The notes under the pieces are model-generated. The model was not told the origin of the DNA, ran no database searches, and saw only the letters and a list, made by a program, of their open reading frames with translations. Source: Notamacropus eugenii (taxonomy: Eukaryota > Chordata > Mammalia > Diprotodontia > Macropodidae). From it: a stretch of DNA of 64,000 nt. The stretch spans positions 54,005,728-54,069,727 of the forward strand of contig NC_092875.1 of NCBI RefSeq assembly GCF_028372415.1. The letters are read 5' to 3'. The position numbers and the translations under genes are program-made. Positions 1 to 11,336 of the stretch are shown here, one piece after another (within the stretch, counting starts at the first letter, position 1; each line of letters opens with the position of its first letter).

Positions 1-555
1 TGTGCTAGGTATGATATTTGTCTCCTTAGTGAAAGTCCTAAGTTTGAATTCCAATAAAAACCAAACTCGCTATTTTTTTTTGTTTCAAAAACCAAAGTGC
101 CCCAATTTGTGTGCCTGTTAGGTAATTTTCTAAATTACCATAATTTATCATTCCTGTCTCAGCAACTGGTTCCACTAATTAACTGTAAATTCCCGAGCTG
201 GTGCTTCAGACTAATAAACAAATGATTTTTATAGGGAAAATCTGAGGTATTGCTTTTTGACTCATAAAACGCTGTTTTCCTTTATTCTTCAAATCAATAC
301 CCATTCTAGCACAGCAACTGTGACTCATATGTCCTGTCATGAACATTCCCTGTTGAACACATTTTTATTTTTGTACTTATCAAAGTGAAGCAATCTGAAT
401 TGTGTGAATAGACTTAATTCCCTGGTAAAACTCTAGGGATAGTCTCTTAACATTTAAAGATAGAAATACACAGACTGGATTTACCAAGAATATAGCATTC
501 CAGTTCAACATAATTTCCATTATTGACAAAATAGTCTGATAGAGGAAAGAAATGT
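1..555. other. AT-rich stretch, nothing recognised
   Basis: No open frame, RNA gene or familiar repeat is visible here. Composition is AT-rich and looks like ordinary intergenic DNA. Confidence 0.4.
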
Positions 556-556
556 T

Positions 557-557
557 T

Positions 558-592
<35 letters not shown>

Positions 593-690
593 ATACATGC
601 ATATATGTATATGTAATATACACATTCATCCATGCACATGCATGCATATATATGTTATATATCCATGTGTATACATATATAAATATGTGA
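557..690. repeat. TATATA/ACATATA-type microsatellite
   Basis: Degenerate alternating purine-pyrimidine tract of TA, TATG and CACA units. It causes a short low-complexity open frame on the minus strand that should not be read as a gene. Confidence 0.8.
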
Positions 691-859
691 TATGATAGGA
701 ATTTCAGCAATTAATTTAGCAAAATTTCTCATCTTGTCTCTGGAAACAAGATGAAAAATTATGAGCCAGATGGCAGTCAATTAAAAGGATTCAGAAATGG
801 TTGAATGATTTGACCCAAAATATAGTTTCATATTAACCTAGAAAAAAATCTAGTGAGTA

Positions 860-1000
860 AATGAATGAAAAAAACATTCATTAAGTGCTTGCTATATACT
901 AGACATTACACTAAGCAATGGGAATGTAAATATGAAAAAGCAAGGCAGGCCTTGTTCTCATGGAGTTCGCTTTCTAATCAAGGAAAGCAAAGCATATAGT
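860..1000 (-). mobile_element. L2 (CR1-type LINE) 3' end fragment
   Basis: On the plus strand it reads 'cattaagtgcttgctat', then a 'gacattacactaagcaatggg' type core and 'gttctcatggagttc'. This is the reverse complement of the L2 tail that carries 'ggcacatagtaggcgctta'. It is old and diverged. The assignment rests on recall of the L2 3' end. Confidence 0.6.
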
Positions 1001-1209
1001 GCACTGAGAGTCTTGGAGCACTGTTTTGCCCTGGGAAGATACAAGGACGGTGAGTAGTCACAGGACAGTTAATTCATTTTTCCTTTTCTGGAATGATAGT
1101 GTTGGCTTGATTTCTTTTCTCATAGTGAGGATGGAAATATTACATTCAGAGCAACATGGCAGGAACATGGCTGGAAGGCCGTACCTACTAAATGTGGTGA
1201 TCTTTCACC

Positions 1210-1400
1210 ACTAGAGTGCCTTAGGGATCTGTACTTGACACAGTTATTTGATAATTTTCTCAATGGCTTCAACGGAGGTTTCACTCCTCCTTATCAAGTT
1301 TTCATATGACAGACAATAGTTACCTAACATGTTGAGTCAGAATTCAGAAATATCACAATAGGACTATGGGCCAAATCTTACTTTGTTATCAGGTGACTGA
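1210..1400 (+). mobile_element. old non-LTR retrotransposon fragment (CR1-like)
   Basis: Starts with 'gagtgccttagggatctgtact', close to the 'ggatctgtacttggccc' stretch of CR1-type reverse transcriptase genes. It continues with remnants of a 'gacttggataaagg' / 'cagatgacaca' type sequence and ends 'actatgggccaaat'. A relative lies in reverse orientation near 56.3-56.5 kb. The family assignment is tentative. Confidence 0.35.
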
Positions 1401-1589
1401 CTGATGAATGTCAGGCTCTTACGAGCATGTGCAGCATGCTCTGTTGATTTCTCCTTTGGGGCACATTCAGGTTTCCTGTCAGTTGGTGTGTGTCTTTGTG
1501 ATTATATACTGAGCCAAAAATAAGTGTGTGTAAAAAAAGATTCCCCTGAAGGTAACTCAGTCCTTTTCTTTCCCATATAGCAAGCAAAG

Positions 1590-1815
1590 AGAATGGGCAG
1601 CTTATTGTGTTTGTCCTTCATTCTCAAAGAGGATCATGACATCAGGGAAATGATGACAAGACTCGTAGTTGGCTTTGATTTGAGTGCAAGGTCACCACCA
1701 GCCTCATTTTCTCCTCCAGAGCCATCTGTATCTAGGGCCCTGGTATTCATCAGGATGACTGGAGATGGTCTAGGATGCAATGGAAGACCCTGGTCATTTT
1801 AGACTTTTCAAATTC
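1590..1815 (+). mobile_element. marsupial SINE, 'tttgtccttcattct' family, near full length
   Basis: Head 'tgtttgtccttcattctc' near 1607, followed by 'gaggatcatgacatcaggg', the middle 'ccagagccatctg', 'catcaggatgactggaga' near 1749 and a 3' part ending 'ggtcattttaga'. The same order is seen in at least five other copies in the window, which defines the consensus. I associate this family with marsupial WSINE/WALLSI-type elements but cannot confirm the name. Confidence 0.85.
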
Positions 1816-2184
1816 TCACTTTGAGAGAAGTAGTTATTCAAGGGCTGAACCCTTTAATTAAAAAAAAAAAATCAAACTGAGAAGGTAAGACCCTTAGGGT
1901 TCCTGGGCAAAAGAGAAAGAAACAGTTACTATTTAGTATTTATATTCAGTCTGTGCTAGGAGGGCAGGGACCTATTGTCCAGTCCATGAGCTCCAGAGTA
2001 AATTAGGCTTAAAGCTTGGTCTTTGAATAAGAAACCTATCCAGTAACCCCAAATTTAAAAAGGCAACTTTTGGCCATGGAAGTGTACCTTCCCCTTGGCA
2101 GAGCACCCCAGGTAAGGAGGGAGAGGAGAGGACAGGAGAAGAGAGGACAGGAGAGGAGAGAAGAGGAGCTGCTACTCACTCATA

Positions 2185-2225
2185 GGTTGTGTTTGTCCTT
2201 CATTCTTGAAGAGGACCATGACATC
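2185..2225 (+). mobile_element. SINE head fragment
   Basis: Only the first 40 or so bases of the 'tttgtccttcattct' SINE are present, up to 'gaccatgacatct'. The sequence then switches abruptly to a block that duplicates 1535-1590. Confidence 0.75.
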
Positions 2226-2732
2226 TAAAAAAAAGATTCTCATGAAGGTAACTCAGTCGTTTTCTTTCCCATATAGCAAGCAAGGAGCATAGACAGCAGT
2301 GGATTTCTGGTGGGTAGAGAAACCTTTTCCTTCTCTCACCTGGAGCTCCCATGAAGCCATGAACATATAGGCTTGTGTTAAGCTTGGAGAAGATTTAGGG
2401 GAAATATCATTGCTGTTTTCAAATACTGAAGGCTTGTCATATAGAAAAGAGTTCAGACTAGTTCTGCCTAACACCAGATGATCAAGGAGTGGAAGATGCA
2501 GAGAAGACTCTTTGGACTCCAAATAAGATAGTTCCTGACCATTAGCATTGTACCAAGTTGAAATGAACTACCTTGGAAAATCAGAGCTCCTCTCCTCTGC
2601 AGGTCTTCGAACAAAAGTTGACTGAACAATTGCCAGGGATATTTTAAAATGGGATTCCAGTTCATATGTCTATGAACTCAAAGATTCTATAAGTCTGTGA
2701 TTTGGTGTAAAGCAAGTGGCCGAGTGAGAGCC

Positions 2733-4010
2733 AGTCAGTCAACAAGTATTTATTAAGCTGTTGTGTTGTTGTTGTTCTGTTTGTCCTTCATTCTGGAAGA
2801 GGACCATGATCTCAGGAAGATGGGTAAGGGAGAACTGTGCAGGTCACCAGCCTCACTTTCTCCAGAGTCATCTGGGTCCAGTAGCCAGATATTCATCAGG
2901 ATGACTGGAGATGTCTTAGATTGCAGGGGAGATCCTGGCCCTTTTAGGCTAAGGTATTTATTAGGCACCTATTGTACTAATGTCTGGCAATACAAGAAAA
3001 AAGGCAAACAAAACTTTTTAAGCCAGTCCTTGCTCTCAAGGAGCTCATAGTCTAATGCAGAGAGTATTTAAACAATAAATACAAAGAACATACATAGAAG
3101 GTAAATTGAAAGTAATCAACAGAAGAAAGACACTTGAATTAGGGGACAGGAAAAAGCTTCTTATCCAAGGTAGGATTTTACCTGGGATTAGCAGGAAGTC
3201 AAGGTAGCCAGAGAACAGAGAGAAAGAGGGAGAGAATTTCAGGAATTGAGGGATAATGAGGAAAAATGCATCCATAGAGATAGAAATCTTGTTTTGGAAC
3301 CAATATCACTGGTTCCTAGAGAATCTGGAGGGAGTAAGGTATAAGAAGACTGGAAAGGTAGAAGCCCAGGGTAAGAAGGATTTTGAATGTCAAAGAAGAA
3401 TTTAATTCTGGAGGTGATACAGAGATAGTGGAGGTTATGAAATAGGGGAGTGATGTATTTAGATCTGCCCTTGGGATAGATCAATTTGGCCTCCTAAAGA
3501 TGGATGGACTGGAATGGGAAGAAATATGAAACAGAGGGACCAACCTGTAGGCTAGGCATGAGGTAAAGATGACTTGCTCTAAGGGGATAGCAGTGTCAGA
3601 GGGGAAAAAGGGACTTATAGGAAAAACAACAAGAAAGTAAATAAAATGATAAGATTTAACAAAAGGTTGGATATGGGGGTGAAAGAGAATGAAAAGTTCA
3701 AAATAACACCTAGGTTGTATGCCTGGGTTACTGGGAGAATAGTAGCACCCTTGATAGTAATGTGAAAGTTAGGAGTGGATGGGCAATGAGTTTGTGTTCA
3801 GTTTAAGATATCAACAGGACAGCCAGTTTGGAATGTCCAATAGGCAGTTGAAGATGGTAGACTACATAAAGAATAGGGCTAGGTAAGTAGAACTAAGAGT
3901 CATCTACACAGAGATGCTAATTGAACCCATGGGATCTGATAAGATCACCCAGAGAAATATTGTAGAAGCAGTAGACAAGAGGGACCTGGACAGAGATTTG
4001 AGGGCTACCA
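2733..4010 (-). mobile_element. L2 LINE, about 1 kb of the 3' half, interrupted by a SINE
   Basis: The tail lies at 2733-2770 ('caagtatttattaagc') and resumes at about 2950 ('aggtatttattaggcacc') beyond an inserted SINE. The rest runs to about 4010 and matches, in reverse, the L2 3' coding part and UTR. Anchors are 'agactggaaaggta', 'ctaggttgtatgcctggg', 'tttaagatatcaacagg' and 'gagatgctaattgaaccc'. It aligns by eye along most of its length with a second copy at 49150-50145. It is heavily decayed with no coding capacity. Confidence 0.75.
2770..2955 (+). mobile_element. SINE nested in the L2 above
   Basis: Copy of the 'tttgtccttcattct' SINE (head near 2778, 'catcaggatgactggaga' near 2894). 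It is flanked by 'gtatttatta' on both sides, a likely target site duplication inside the L2 tail. The insertion is therefore younger than the L2. Confidence 0.85.
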
Positions 4011-5189
4011 ACTGTCATTAGACATGATCTAAGCATTATCTAAAGTGTGAAAAAGATTGTAACTGACTATTTTATTTAATTCAAGAGTTCCATGAAATGG
4101 TTTTTCAATCCACAGATACACTTGTTCTTATCTTAGTGGTTGAAAGAAAGAAAAATTATTTTCCTCATAAGCAATGACAAGTATGATTAGAATGACTCAA
4201 TCCTGAAAATTGGAAGAGAAAACTGTAGAACTCTGGCCTTTAGACCACCAGATCAGTCAATCCGTGAACATGTATTAAGCTACACAAATACCCATAATTT
4301 TTCAATGTGAGTGTTCTCTTGTTTCAGGGTCATTAAGAGAATTGTGGGATTTCTCATTGACCTATTCAGCTCCCTCCCCTCCTCCTATTTGACTCCAACA
4401 CCATTTCATTACCTACCTACTGTTTCTGTCCAAGATATTCAATTCTCCATATAACTATCGGTCTGTACTGATGTTCAAATGCTATAGCTGTAGTCCTTTC
4501 CTTGTCACTGAGCTGCAGGTCTAAAAACTGAACTTTGTAGCTTTAGGATAGATGTGTCTCTCTTCCTGACTTCCTCATTTCTGTCTGTGCCACTACACAA
4601 GTGCTCAAAACCTGGTGTTAACGTGAACTTATCCACAAGGAAGAAAGGCATGTACCTTAGACAGAGGCAACATGAAGATATAGGAGTACTCAATGGAGGA
4701 GTGTGACTTAGGATACAGCCCCACTTGGGATGAGGGATGATGGGGTCTCTGTTCATCCAAAAATTCAGTAGAGTTGAAAGAGATGGGGCAGGGGAGGCCC
4801 AAGGACTACTCATTGAGATAGGGATTGGGGCAGGAGGTGGGAAAGGCAAAGAGCTTGGCCTTGAGGATTGTCCTTTGAGGTAAAGCAGGTTGGTGGAACC
4901 AACTGAGAGAGCTTGTGTATTTTAAAGGTGAACTTCATAAGGCAGGACTATGGATGAACAAAGAAGGAAAAAAGGAAGATCCTTTCAAGTTTTCCCCTAG
5001 ACTCATGACTCTTTGGGCCTAGATGTTACTTTCCCACCTAGAAGACACTGATGACTCAACTTTTTGTTCCCCAGAGTTTTTCCAGAATCTTCATGATGGC
5101 CATTACTGTCACCTAAGGGCTGCTAAACAGAGAGGAAGAAAACTTCAGAGACATTTGGATAGATAGGTAGGTAGATAGTTACAGGTAAC

Positions 5190-5310
5190 ACTTAGTGTTT
5201 AACTATGTGCCAGGCACTGTGCTCAGAGGATAGGGATAAAAATAAAAGTAAACATGACAGTGCTGGCACTGAAGGAGCTTACTTTCTAATGGGGGAAGAT
5301 AACACAGGGA
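5190..5310 (-). mobile_element. L2 3' end fragment
   Basis: Reads 'actatgtgccaggcactg' then 'gagcttactttctaatggg' on the plus strand, the reverse complement of the L2 tail. Confidence 0.7.
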
Positions 5311-5707
5311 CACAGAAATCTGGAGGGGGGCAAATTGCACCATGACTGGAAAGATAAAGTCAAAACTCACCTCTTAGGGTCAGAAGATTAAGGGTTAAGT
5401 CCAAGGTTCCAGCAAGAGGCACATAAGGATAATGTTCCAAAAGCAGGAGGCCAGGAGAGAAGGTGGCCCTCTCGGAATGAAGGCAGTGAAGGGGTTAAGG
5501 AGGAACAAAACCGAACCCCTGAAGGGGGATGCCTTGACTTTACAGATTTTCCTCTCTCCCCTCCTCTCTTTAGCTTCTTCAGTCACAATTCTCTGTCCCT
5601 ACTCCCCATCAAATCTTTTAACTCAACAAAAATAGCGAAGGAAAATATTAAGGGATAGGTGGGATGGAGAAATAATTTGCATTTAAAAATAAGAGATGTC
5701 AAGACAA

Positions 5708-5797
5708 TTACATATATGTATGTGTGTATATATGTGTATATACACATATATACACACATACATATATAACAGCATCTTTCGTTTCCTGAGAAACTAA

Positions 5798-5852
<55 letters not shown>
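5708..5852. repeat. TATATG tract and perfect (GT)n microsatellite
   Basis: A TATATG/TATACA tract at 5710-5766 is followed by an uninterrupted 52-bp GT run at 5801-5852. The GT run lies about 130 bp upstream of an initiator tRNA gene and is likely length-polymorphic. Confidence 0.9.
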
Positions 5853-5858
<6 letters not shown>

Positions 5859-5984
5859 GCCTGCTGGGATGATTTAGAGTGGACAGTATCACCATACAAA
5901 AACTGAGATAAACTCCTAAAAAGGACCAATGCCTGAAGGAAAATGACATCTATTAAAAGCACCTCTTAAACTCTCTTAGTAGGT

Positions 5985-6056
5985 AGCAGAGTGGCGCAGC
6001 GGAAGCGTGCTGGGCCCATAACCCAGAGGTCGATGGATCGAAACCATCCTCTGCTA
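5985..6056 (+). tRNA. tRNA-iMet-CAT: initiator tRNA-Met (CAT)
   Basis: A 72-nt cloverleaf with anticodon CAT. Initiator hallmarks are visible: an A1:T72 acceptor pair, three consecutive G-C pairs closing the anticodon loop (CTGGG/CCCAG), and A rather than T at position 54 of the T loop (ATCGAAA). It delivers methionine to the 40S subunit with eIF2 for start-codon selection. The internal A box (TGGCGCAGCGG) and B box (GGTCGATGGATCG) are intact. A T4 terminator follows at 6070-6073. The mature sequence is identical to the copies at 26892, 27465 and 60406 and agrees with the standard mammalian sequence as I remember it. There is no intron. Confidence 0.97.
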
Positions 6057-6289
6057 GTATTTCATTACGTTTTAATATGCAGGTAGAGAAGTATCTTGAT
6101 ATAAAGGCAGAGAAGTTGCTGTGGTGTTTGTTAGCCAGCAATGTTAAGGGATGCTGTTTAAGCAAGGTATTTCTAGGAATAAGGGTTTTCCGGAGAAGGG
6201 TCCAGATTGCAGATCCTCAAACGCAGAGAAGGGCCCAACACCTACTCAGTGGAAACACAAGTAGGGTACTTTATCTTTTGCTCACCTAA

Positions 6290-6930
6290 GTAGCCATATT
6301 CAAGTAACGTGACCACCGGAGAAAGAAAGCAAAGCAAAGGCTTGCCGCAGAATGGCTCCCACAAGCTACAAAGCCTGCTAAACTGTGTTCTTGAAGGGGG
6401 CTGGGGTGGGCTCCGAGGAACGAGGGGAGGGATGATTGGGCAATAGCCCAAGTCTTTTTCCGGAAAGCCGGCAGCGGCCTGAGACCCTTTGGCCCCCCGT
6501 CCTTGTCCCTAAAATCCCAGCATCCCCAGGGGCTACCCTTCAGGACCCCCCACCCTCTGGACTGGATTAACACCCCACCCCACCCCCGACTACGTAAGAT
6601 ACTTGTGGACACGAAAAGAAGATACCTGTAAACCAAAGCTCCCTGTCTCAGCCAAGTTGTGTTGCTGGGACTGGCGAGGTCAAGGATGAGGTATGGGGGA
6701 ACACCCATTCATTCCCTAGATCTGAAATGAAATTTCCCCATCTCACGCCATTTCCCTCATTCTGAGCTTGCGCTCCAGCTCTCTGTCTTTGCCTTAGGAA
6801 GCAGGGTGGAACATACGTTACCGAGGTTTTTCCACGCAGCTAAATGAGGATTGATGTAAATCCTTAGAGGTAAACTGACTGGGGCTGGTTCACAACGCCT
6901 TTCAATACGTTTTCACCTCATGTGACAGAG
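6290..6930. other. GC-rich, CpG-enriched interval between iMet and Arg tRNA genes
   Basis: This stretch is clearly richer in G, C and CpG than its neighbours and contains C-runs near 6494 and 6570-6585. An open frame of 140 codons on the minus strand lies here but resembles no family I know and is proline/serine/glycine-rich low-information sequence. The interval may be the open, unmethylated chromatin that often surrounds active tRNA genes. Function is not shown. Confidence 0.35.
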
Positions 6931-7017
6931 AATAAAATTGGAAAAGAAGGACGGCTCTACATGGGTAAGCAAGGTTGCTGTTAAACATACATACGGAATG
7001 AAAAAATGAATCCTGTG

Positions 7018-7090
7018 CGACCACGAAGGGATTCGAACCCTCAATCTCCTGATCCGGAATCAGGCGCCTTATCCATTAGGCCACGCGGCC
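7018..7090 (-). tRNA. tRNA-Arg-CCG: tRNA-Arg (CCG)
   Basis: A 73-nt cloverleaf read on the minus strand from GGCCGCG at 7090. The anticodon loop TTCCGGA gives CCG, which reads CGG codons. A box (TGGCCTAATGG) and B box (GGTTCGAATCC) fit the polymerase III consensus. The acceptor pairs GGCCGCG with CGTGGTC, including two G-T wobbles that I also recall in human tRNA-Arg-CCG. The discriminator is G. A run of six A on the plus strand at 7001-7006 provides the T6 terminator. The gene lies about 1 kb from the iMet gene and converges with it. No intron is seen. Confidence 0.96.
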
Positions 7091-7334
7091 CCCTGGGTCG
7101 AGGGGGCTTTTTTATTTTTCCCAGTTCTTTCTACTTGGAAATACAAACAGGAGTGAAAGTTTTATCATTATTTTATTAGGTCTATGGAATTTATTGTTCA
7201 CTTCTGGTTTCTAAAACCTACTCAGTGGAAAAATTTTAGTGTAAAGTTGTATCTAGAAACAATCCTTCTGTGGTGATTTAGTGCTCACTATTTAATGTTT
7301 TCAACACCCAGTTTTTTTTGAGGTGGTGGAGAAG

Positions 7335-7490
7335 GAACACATAGAGGAAAGAGGGCAGGATTTGGAGTCAGGCGAGATCTCCATTCCCAATCTCTGAGAC
7401 TAATTTGAGATCTTGGCAAAGTCATTTAGCTTCGATGGGCCACAAATTCCTCATCTGTAAGGACAAATACTGGGACATTGTGGGAAAAGT
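7335..7490 (+). mobile_element. MIR-like (CORE) SINE remnant
   Basis: Contains 'ggatttggagtcagg', 'ttggcaaagtcatttagc' and 'cacaaattcctcatctgtaa' in that order, which is the MIR/CORE-SINE pattern. Diverged. Confidence 0.6.
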
Positions 7491-7504
7491 AATTAATAAC
7501 GGAA

Positions 7505-7625
7505 TATAAATTCATTTATTAGGTATTTAGTATTTGCCAAGCACTGTGTATTCTGGAGATAACAATACAAAATAGTTAATACTGACAATCCCCTGGAGGA
7601 ATTAACTTTCCAAAACAGGACAACA
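7505..7625 (-). mobile_element. L2 3' end fragment
   Basis: Reads 'ttcatttattaggtattt', 'gccaagcactgtgt' and 'cccctggaggaattaac' on the plus strand, an eroded reverse L2 tail. Confidence 0.55.
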
Positions 7626-7984
7626 AAAATTGGAACAATTAGCCTGTTCCATCAAGCCCGACAATGTATCTAAAATTTGAGAGGGGTGCTTCACTCCCTC
7701 CCTCAATTACTGTAAAGAACACAATGCTTCAAGACCTAATTCCTTCATCAGGTGAGAATGTCTCTTTGGCTTTAGGAATCAACGAATTAAATGTGTAGAC
7801 TGTACCAGAACAATCATTGCACACCTCTACTGAATCCATCAAAAGTCAAAACTAATTGTGAACAGTTCCTAGGCATTTCCACTGAATCAATCAAAGGTGT
7901 AACACAGCTTCTAGGAATGAAGTGCTTCTAGCCATTGGATGAAATAGCACAAGGAAATGTATTGGAATTACCTGAAAAAAATAG

Positions 7985-8425
7985 ATATACCTGAAATGGA
8001 CAGACTGAGACAAGCAAGAGTTAATTGAGAATTTGGGAGTGGCTTTATCAGCCGGCCGCTGTCCACAAAGGTGGCAGCCCCGAACAAAGGTGTGTGTGCC
8101 TTTTAAGCATCTTAGCACCTCCCGGTACAGCCTTGCGGTTCCAATAGCTCACATTTTTCACAGAACAGTTTTGACAGGGGTTCCTATGTACTGCTAGGCA
8201 AGGGGGCACAACAGAGAGGGGGGCCCAGGCAGCTGCTAGGCAAAGGGGTACAACAGAGAGGGGGGCCCAGGAAGCTGCTAGGCAAAAGGGTACAACAGAA
8301 AGTGTAGCCACTAACAGAAAGTGGCTACTAGGCCCAACTCTGCCTAGAAACAAAATAGACATTTCTCAACCCAGGGGCTCTGGGGGGGGGGGGGAAATAA
8401 TGTCCACTTCAATACCCCTGGACAG
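7985..8425 (-). mobile_element. possible LTR relic carrying a 42-bp minisatellite
   Basis: A GC-richer block with sharp compositional edges. It contains 2.7 copies of a 42-bp unit and G-runs near 8384-8394. The overall look resembles an LTR read on the minus strand, but I could not fix TG/CA ends or a target duplication, so the call is weak. It could equally be unique sequence with a local tandem array. Confidence 0.25.
8192..8309. repeat. 42-bp tandem repeat, 2.7 units
   Basis: Units start 'tgctaggcaa' at 8192, 8234 and 8276. The first two differ at only a few bases ('gggggcacaacag' versus 'aggggtacaacag') and the third is partial and more diverged. The period is a multiple of three, so a minus-strand open frame passes through with a 14-residue repeat. 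Nothing else suggests a gene. Confidence 0.85.
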
Positions 8426-8429
8426 AGAT

Positions 8430-9300
8430 ACATCAAATTTAAGCAGGAAAGTAATAACTATTCTCTTTGAGAATATGAACATCTTGTGCCCGGGGGATTG
8501 GAGTAAATTCAGAGGGAGTGATACATTCCTGTCTCTCCTTCACCCTCATATACCATGTTAGTGGTCAGGGGACTTGAGGTTCCCTACTCCTGAACCATGT
8601 CATGAAAGAGACTGTACCAGTAGCAAACATTGTATCCAGCTGAAAGTTGATAGAGAACAGATTAGACTCACAGAAGTAAGGTAGCTTCAGAGAAAGCCAG
8701 CTCTTTGGGGCAGAGTGGATTTCACCCTCATGACTCTATCAGAACCCAACAACAACAACAAAAAAGAAACATAGACAGAAACATCCTTCAAGAGAAACTT
8801 CCAAAGGATTCCATTATGGAAGAAAGAACATGTGTCTGAGAGCTATAAGTTATTGCCTTGTCATATACATATCCAAGCTTGAGCCCACTTTCCCCTGGAC
8901 TCTCTATGTACATGCCAGACACTGTGACCCAGATTTCTGGGGGAACATCAATTTACGCCAAGTGTACTTTCTATGCCACTGAGTGTATTGCCTTTTAAAA
9001 GCTAACTAAGATGGACTTGCTAGTAATTAATAGGGACACTGCTTGAAGGCCCCCTCCCAACCCTGAAGAGAAGAGTAGTTAACCAGCTTACTAGGGAAAA
9101 TGAGAGTTAGGAAGTCATTTGAAAGGGAAGAGGAACAAGTCACATGCAAACCTTGAAGTCTTACAGAAAAGTCCCCAACTGCTATTCCTTTTCACTCAAG
9201 AAAAAATGAATTTAGAGAGAAAGTCTTATGAGATCGCTAGCTGGAGATGAATATAAACTATGAAGGACAAACTCAATTCTCTAAATCCTGAGTCAACCAA
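8430..9300. other. no gene or clear repeat recognised
   Basis: Ordinary intergenic sequence with a short CAA tract near 8748. I see no RNA gene and no open frame of note. Confidence 0.35.
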
Positions 9301-9309
9301 AAAACAATA

Positions 9310-9535
9310 TAATAACAGCTAACTTGCATATATAACTGTTTAGAGTTCACAAGACACTTTACCTATATTACTTCATTTGATCTTCACACCAACCTTTTGA
9401 GGTAAATGGTATAATTATCCCCATTTAACAGAGGAAGAAAGTGAGACTGAGAGGTTGTGACTTGCCTAAAGTCACATATCTAATTAGTAGCTGAGGCAGA
9501 ATTTGTTTCTTGCATAACATCAGTTTTGAGCCCAA
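9310..9535 (-). mobile_element. MIR SINE, most of its length
   Basis: On the plus strand it reads 'ataacagctaac', 'cttcatttgatcttcacacc', 'ttatccccatttaacagagg' and 'gacttgcctaaagtcacat'. This is the MIR consensus in reverse orientation. It is an ancient mammalian SINE relic. Confidence 0.8.
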
Positions 9536-10589
9536 TAAACCCTCTCAAGTCCTTCAGAGAGACAGGCTTGTCCTGGCATAGGAGAGGTAGAAAGAAATGA
9601 ACTCTCAGATAATAACAGTAAAATGAACAGAGTTCACAGATCAATTTTCCTTTGAAATCCTGTTGGTGATATAAAAGAAAATTTAAAACTCACCCCTTAT
9701 ATTTTAAACCCGTGGTATGGACATAAGAGTAGTAAATAAAAATAATATTCCCAAAAAAACCTGAACCCTAGTCACTGATCTGAAAATGCCAGATTCTAAT
9801 AAATAAACTATAAGAAAGGAAATAAGTAACTCTACTGATTTTCTCATTGCCCAATCCTGCCCTTTAATTTTTCCTCCTAAGCCTTGACCCAGATCCACAA
9901 TAGGGCATTGTCCTCATAGGAGGGGATAGGGACAATGGGTCCTCCTGTTGTTTCCCCAGCTGTACTAAGAGAAGGTTTCATGAAGGACCTAAAGAAGTAC
10001 TAGTGACTTTGATCAAATGAGGGAGTATTCAGGGTACAAGACTATATTGCATCCTGCTTATCTGGATATTCGTGGGAGGGTGGAGAGAGAACCAGCTAAA
10101 CTTGACGTAATAACAATTGGGAAAATTGTGACCTTTATATCTTCATACTTGATCCAAATAACCTGTTTCAGACAGCTTTTTTAAGAGACCAATTATCCCA
10201 TTTCTACATCAGGATAATCAGACCATCAGAACTATTGGTAGGTGGCCAAAGTCATAACACCCAGGGAGGAGGCATAATAAGAGACACTTTGGAATATGAC
10301 TTTTTTTTTTCCTTTTCAAATATTTTCACTCTAGTTATAAGATGGTATAGGATGCTCTAAGTTTGTGAAACTCCCTCCACCTAAGCATTTAGATCATTCC
10401 TTTGTAATTTATAGCCTTAACGATAACCTGGGGCAGTGAATATCTAAGTGAATTACTCCTGGTAATTGCACACATTCTTATCGGCAGAAAATCCTGTTCT
10501 TCACATCTATGTCCTGTGACATCTTTATGGGTGTATTTGGAGATAAGACAAGTCTCAGTAAAGATTCAAAGACTCAAATGAACAGAAAT

Positions 10590-10850
10590 TTGTTCAATTC
10601 AATTAAACTTTTCAAAACCACTGATATATGTGCAAGACAAATTTCTAGGTACTAGAAATGGGAGGGAAATTTAAAAATCATGCAGCTTTCAAACTCAGAG
10701 CCACTGGACAAGCATTTATTTATGTAACTACTTTATGCAAATCAGTGCTCTACGTACTGGGAATACAAAGGCAAAAAATGAAACAGTACTGTCCTCAAGG
10801 GGCTTACATTCTATTGTGGGTAAGAGCAAGGAGAGGGGAACAATGTGTTT
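10590..10850 (-). mobile_element. L2 3' end fragments
   Basis: The piece at about 10700-10820 reads 'ggacaagcatttatttat', 'gtactgggaatacaaaggc' and 'gtcctcaaggggcttacatt', the reverse L2 tail. A more eroded similar stretch precedes it from about 10590. Short open frames here are by-products of the repeat. Confidence 0.65.
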
Positions 10851-11336
10851 ATGTATAAGCATATGCAAAATAAAATCTGTAACCTATTTTTTAAAAGGCA
10901 TAGATTTTTTTCTTCTGCAATTTCCTGGATTTTTTAGGTACCAGACCAAGTATGTAAAATACAAGGAGCGATAAGTGAATTACTTTGAATTACTGGTGAA
11001 TATAAAATTGCCAACAGATCATTAATTGTTGCTGATTGGAGCACTTAAAATGGAGAGGATGAAATGCTTAATTAGGACTGTATTGGATATCTCGGAGATG
11101 TCCCAGAGATACCTCATGGACAGGGAACCTGCCTTATTAAGATTCTAATAGAGGATCAGTAAATCTGCCTTTGAAATAGGTCCTTCACTTCCTGGTTCCC
11201 ATGAAGTTTCCAAGGTTTGGGGCTGGCAGGTAAAGACACCAGAGACTTGCCAGAACCCTGGCAGTGAGGAAATGTCACCAAAGTGGACATTCCATAATGA
11301 ATGGAATGCCCACTTGTAGAAGTCCAACATGTCTCC

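Noticed and set aside
6286-6708. 140-codon minus-strand frame in the GC-rich patch
   Set aside because: Low-information residues and no similarity; GC-rich DNA yields long frames by chance.
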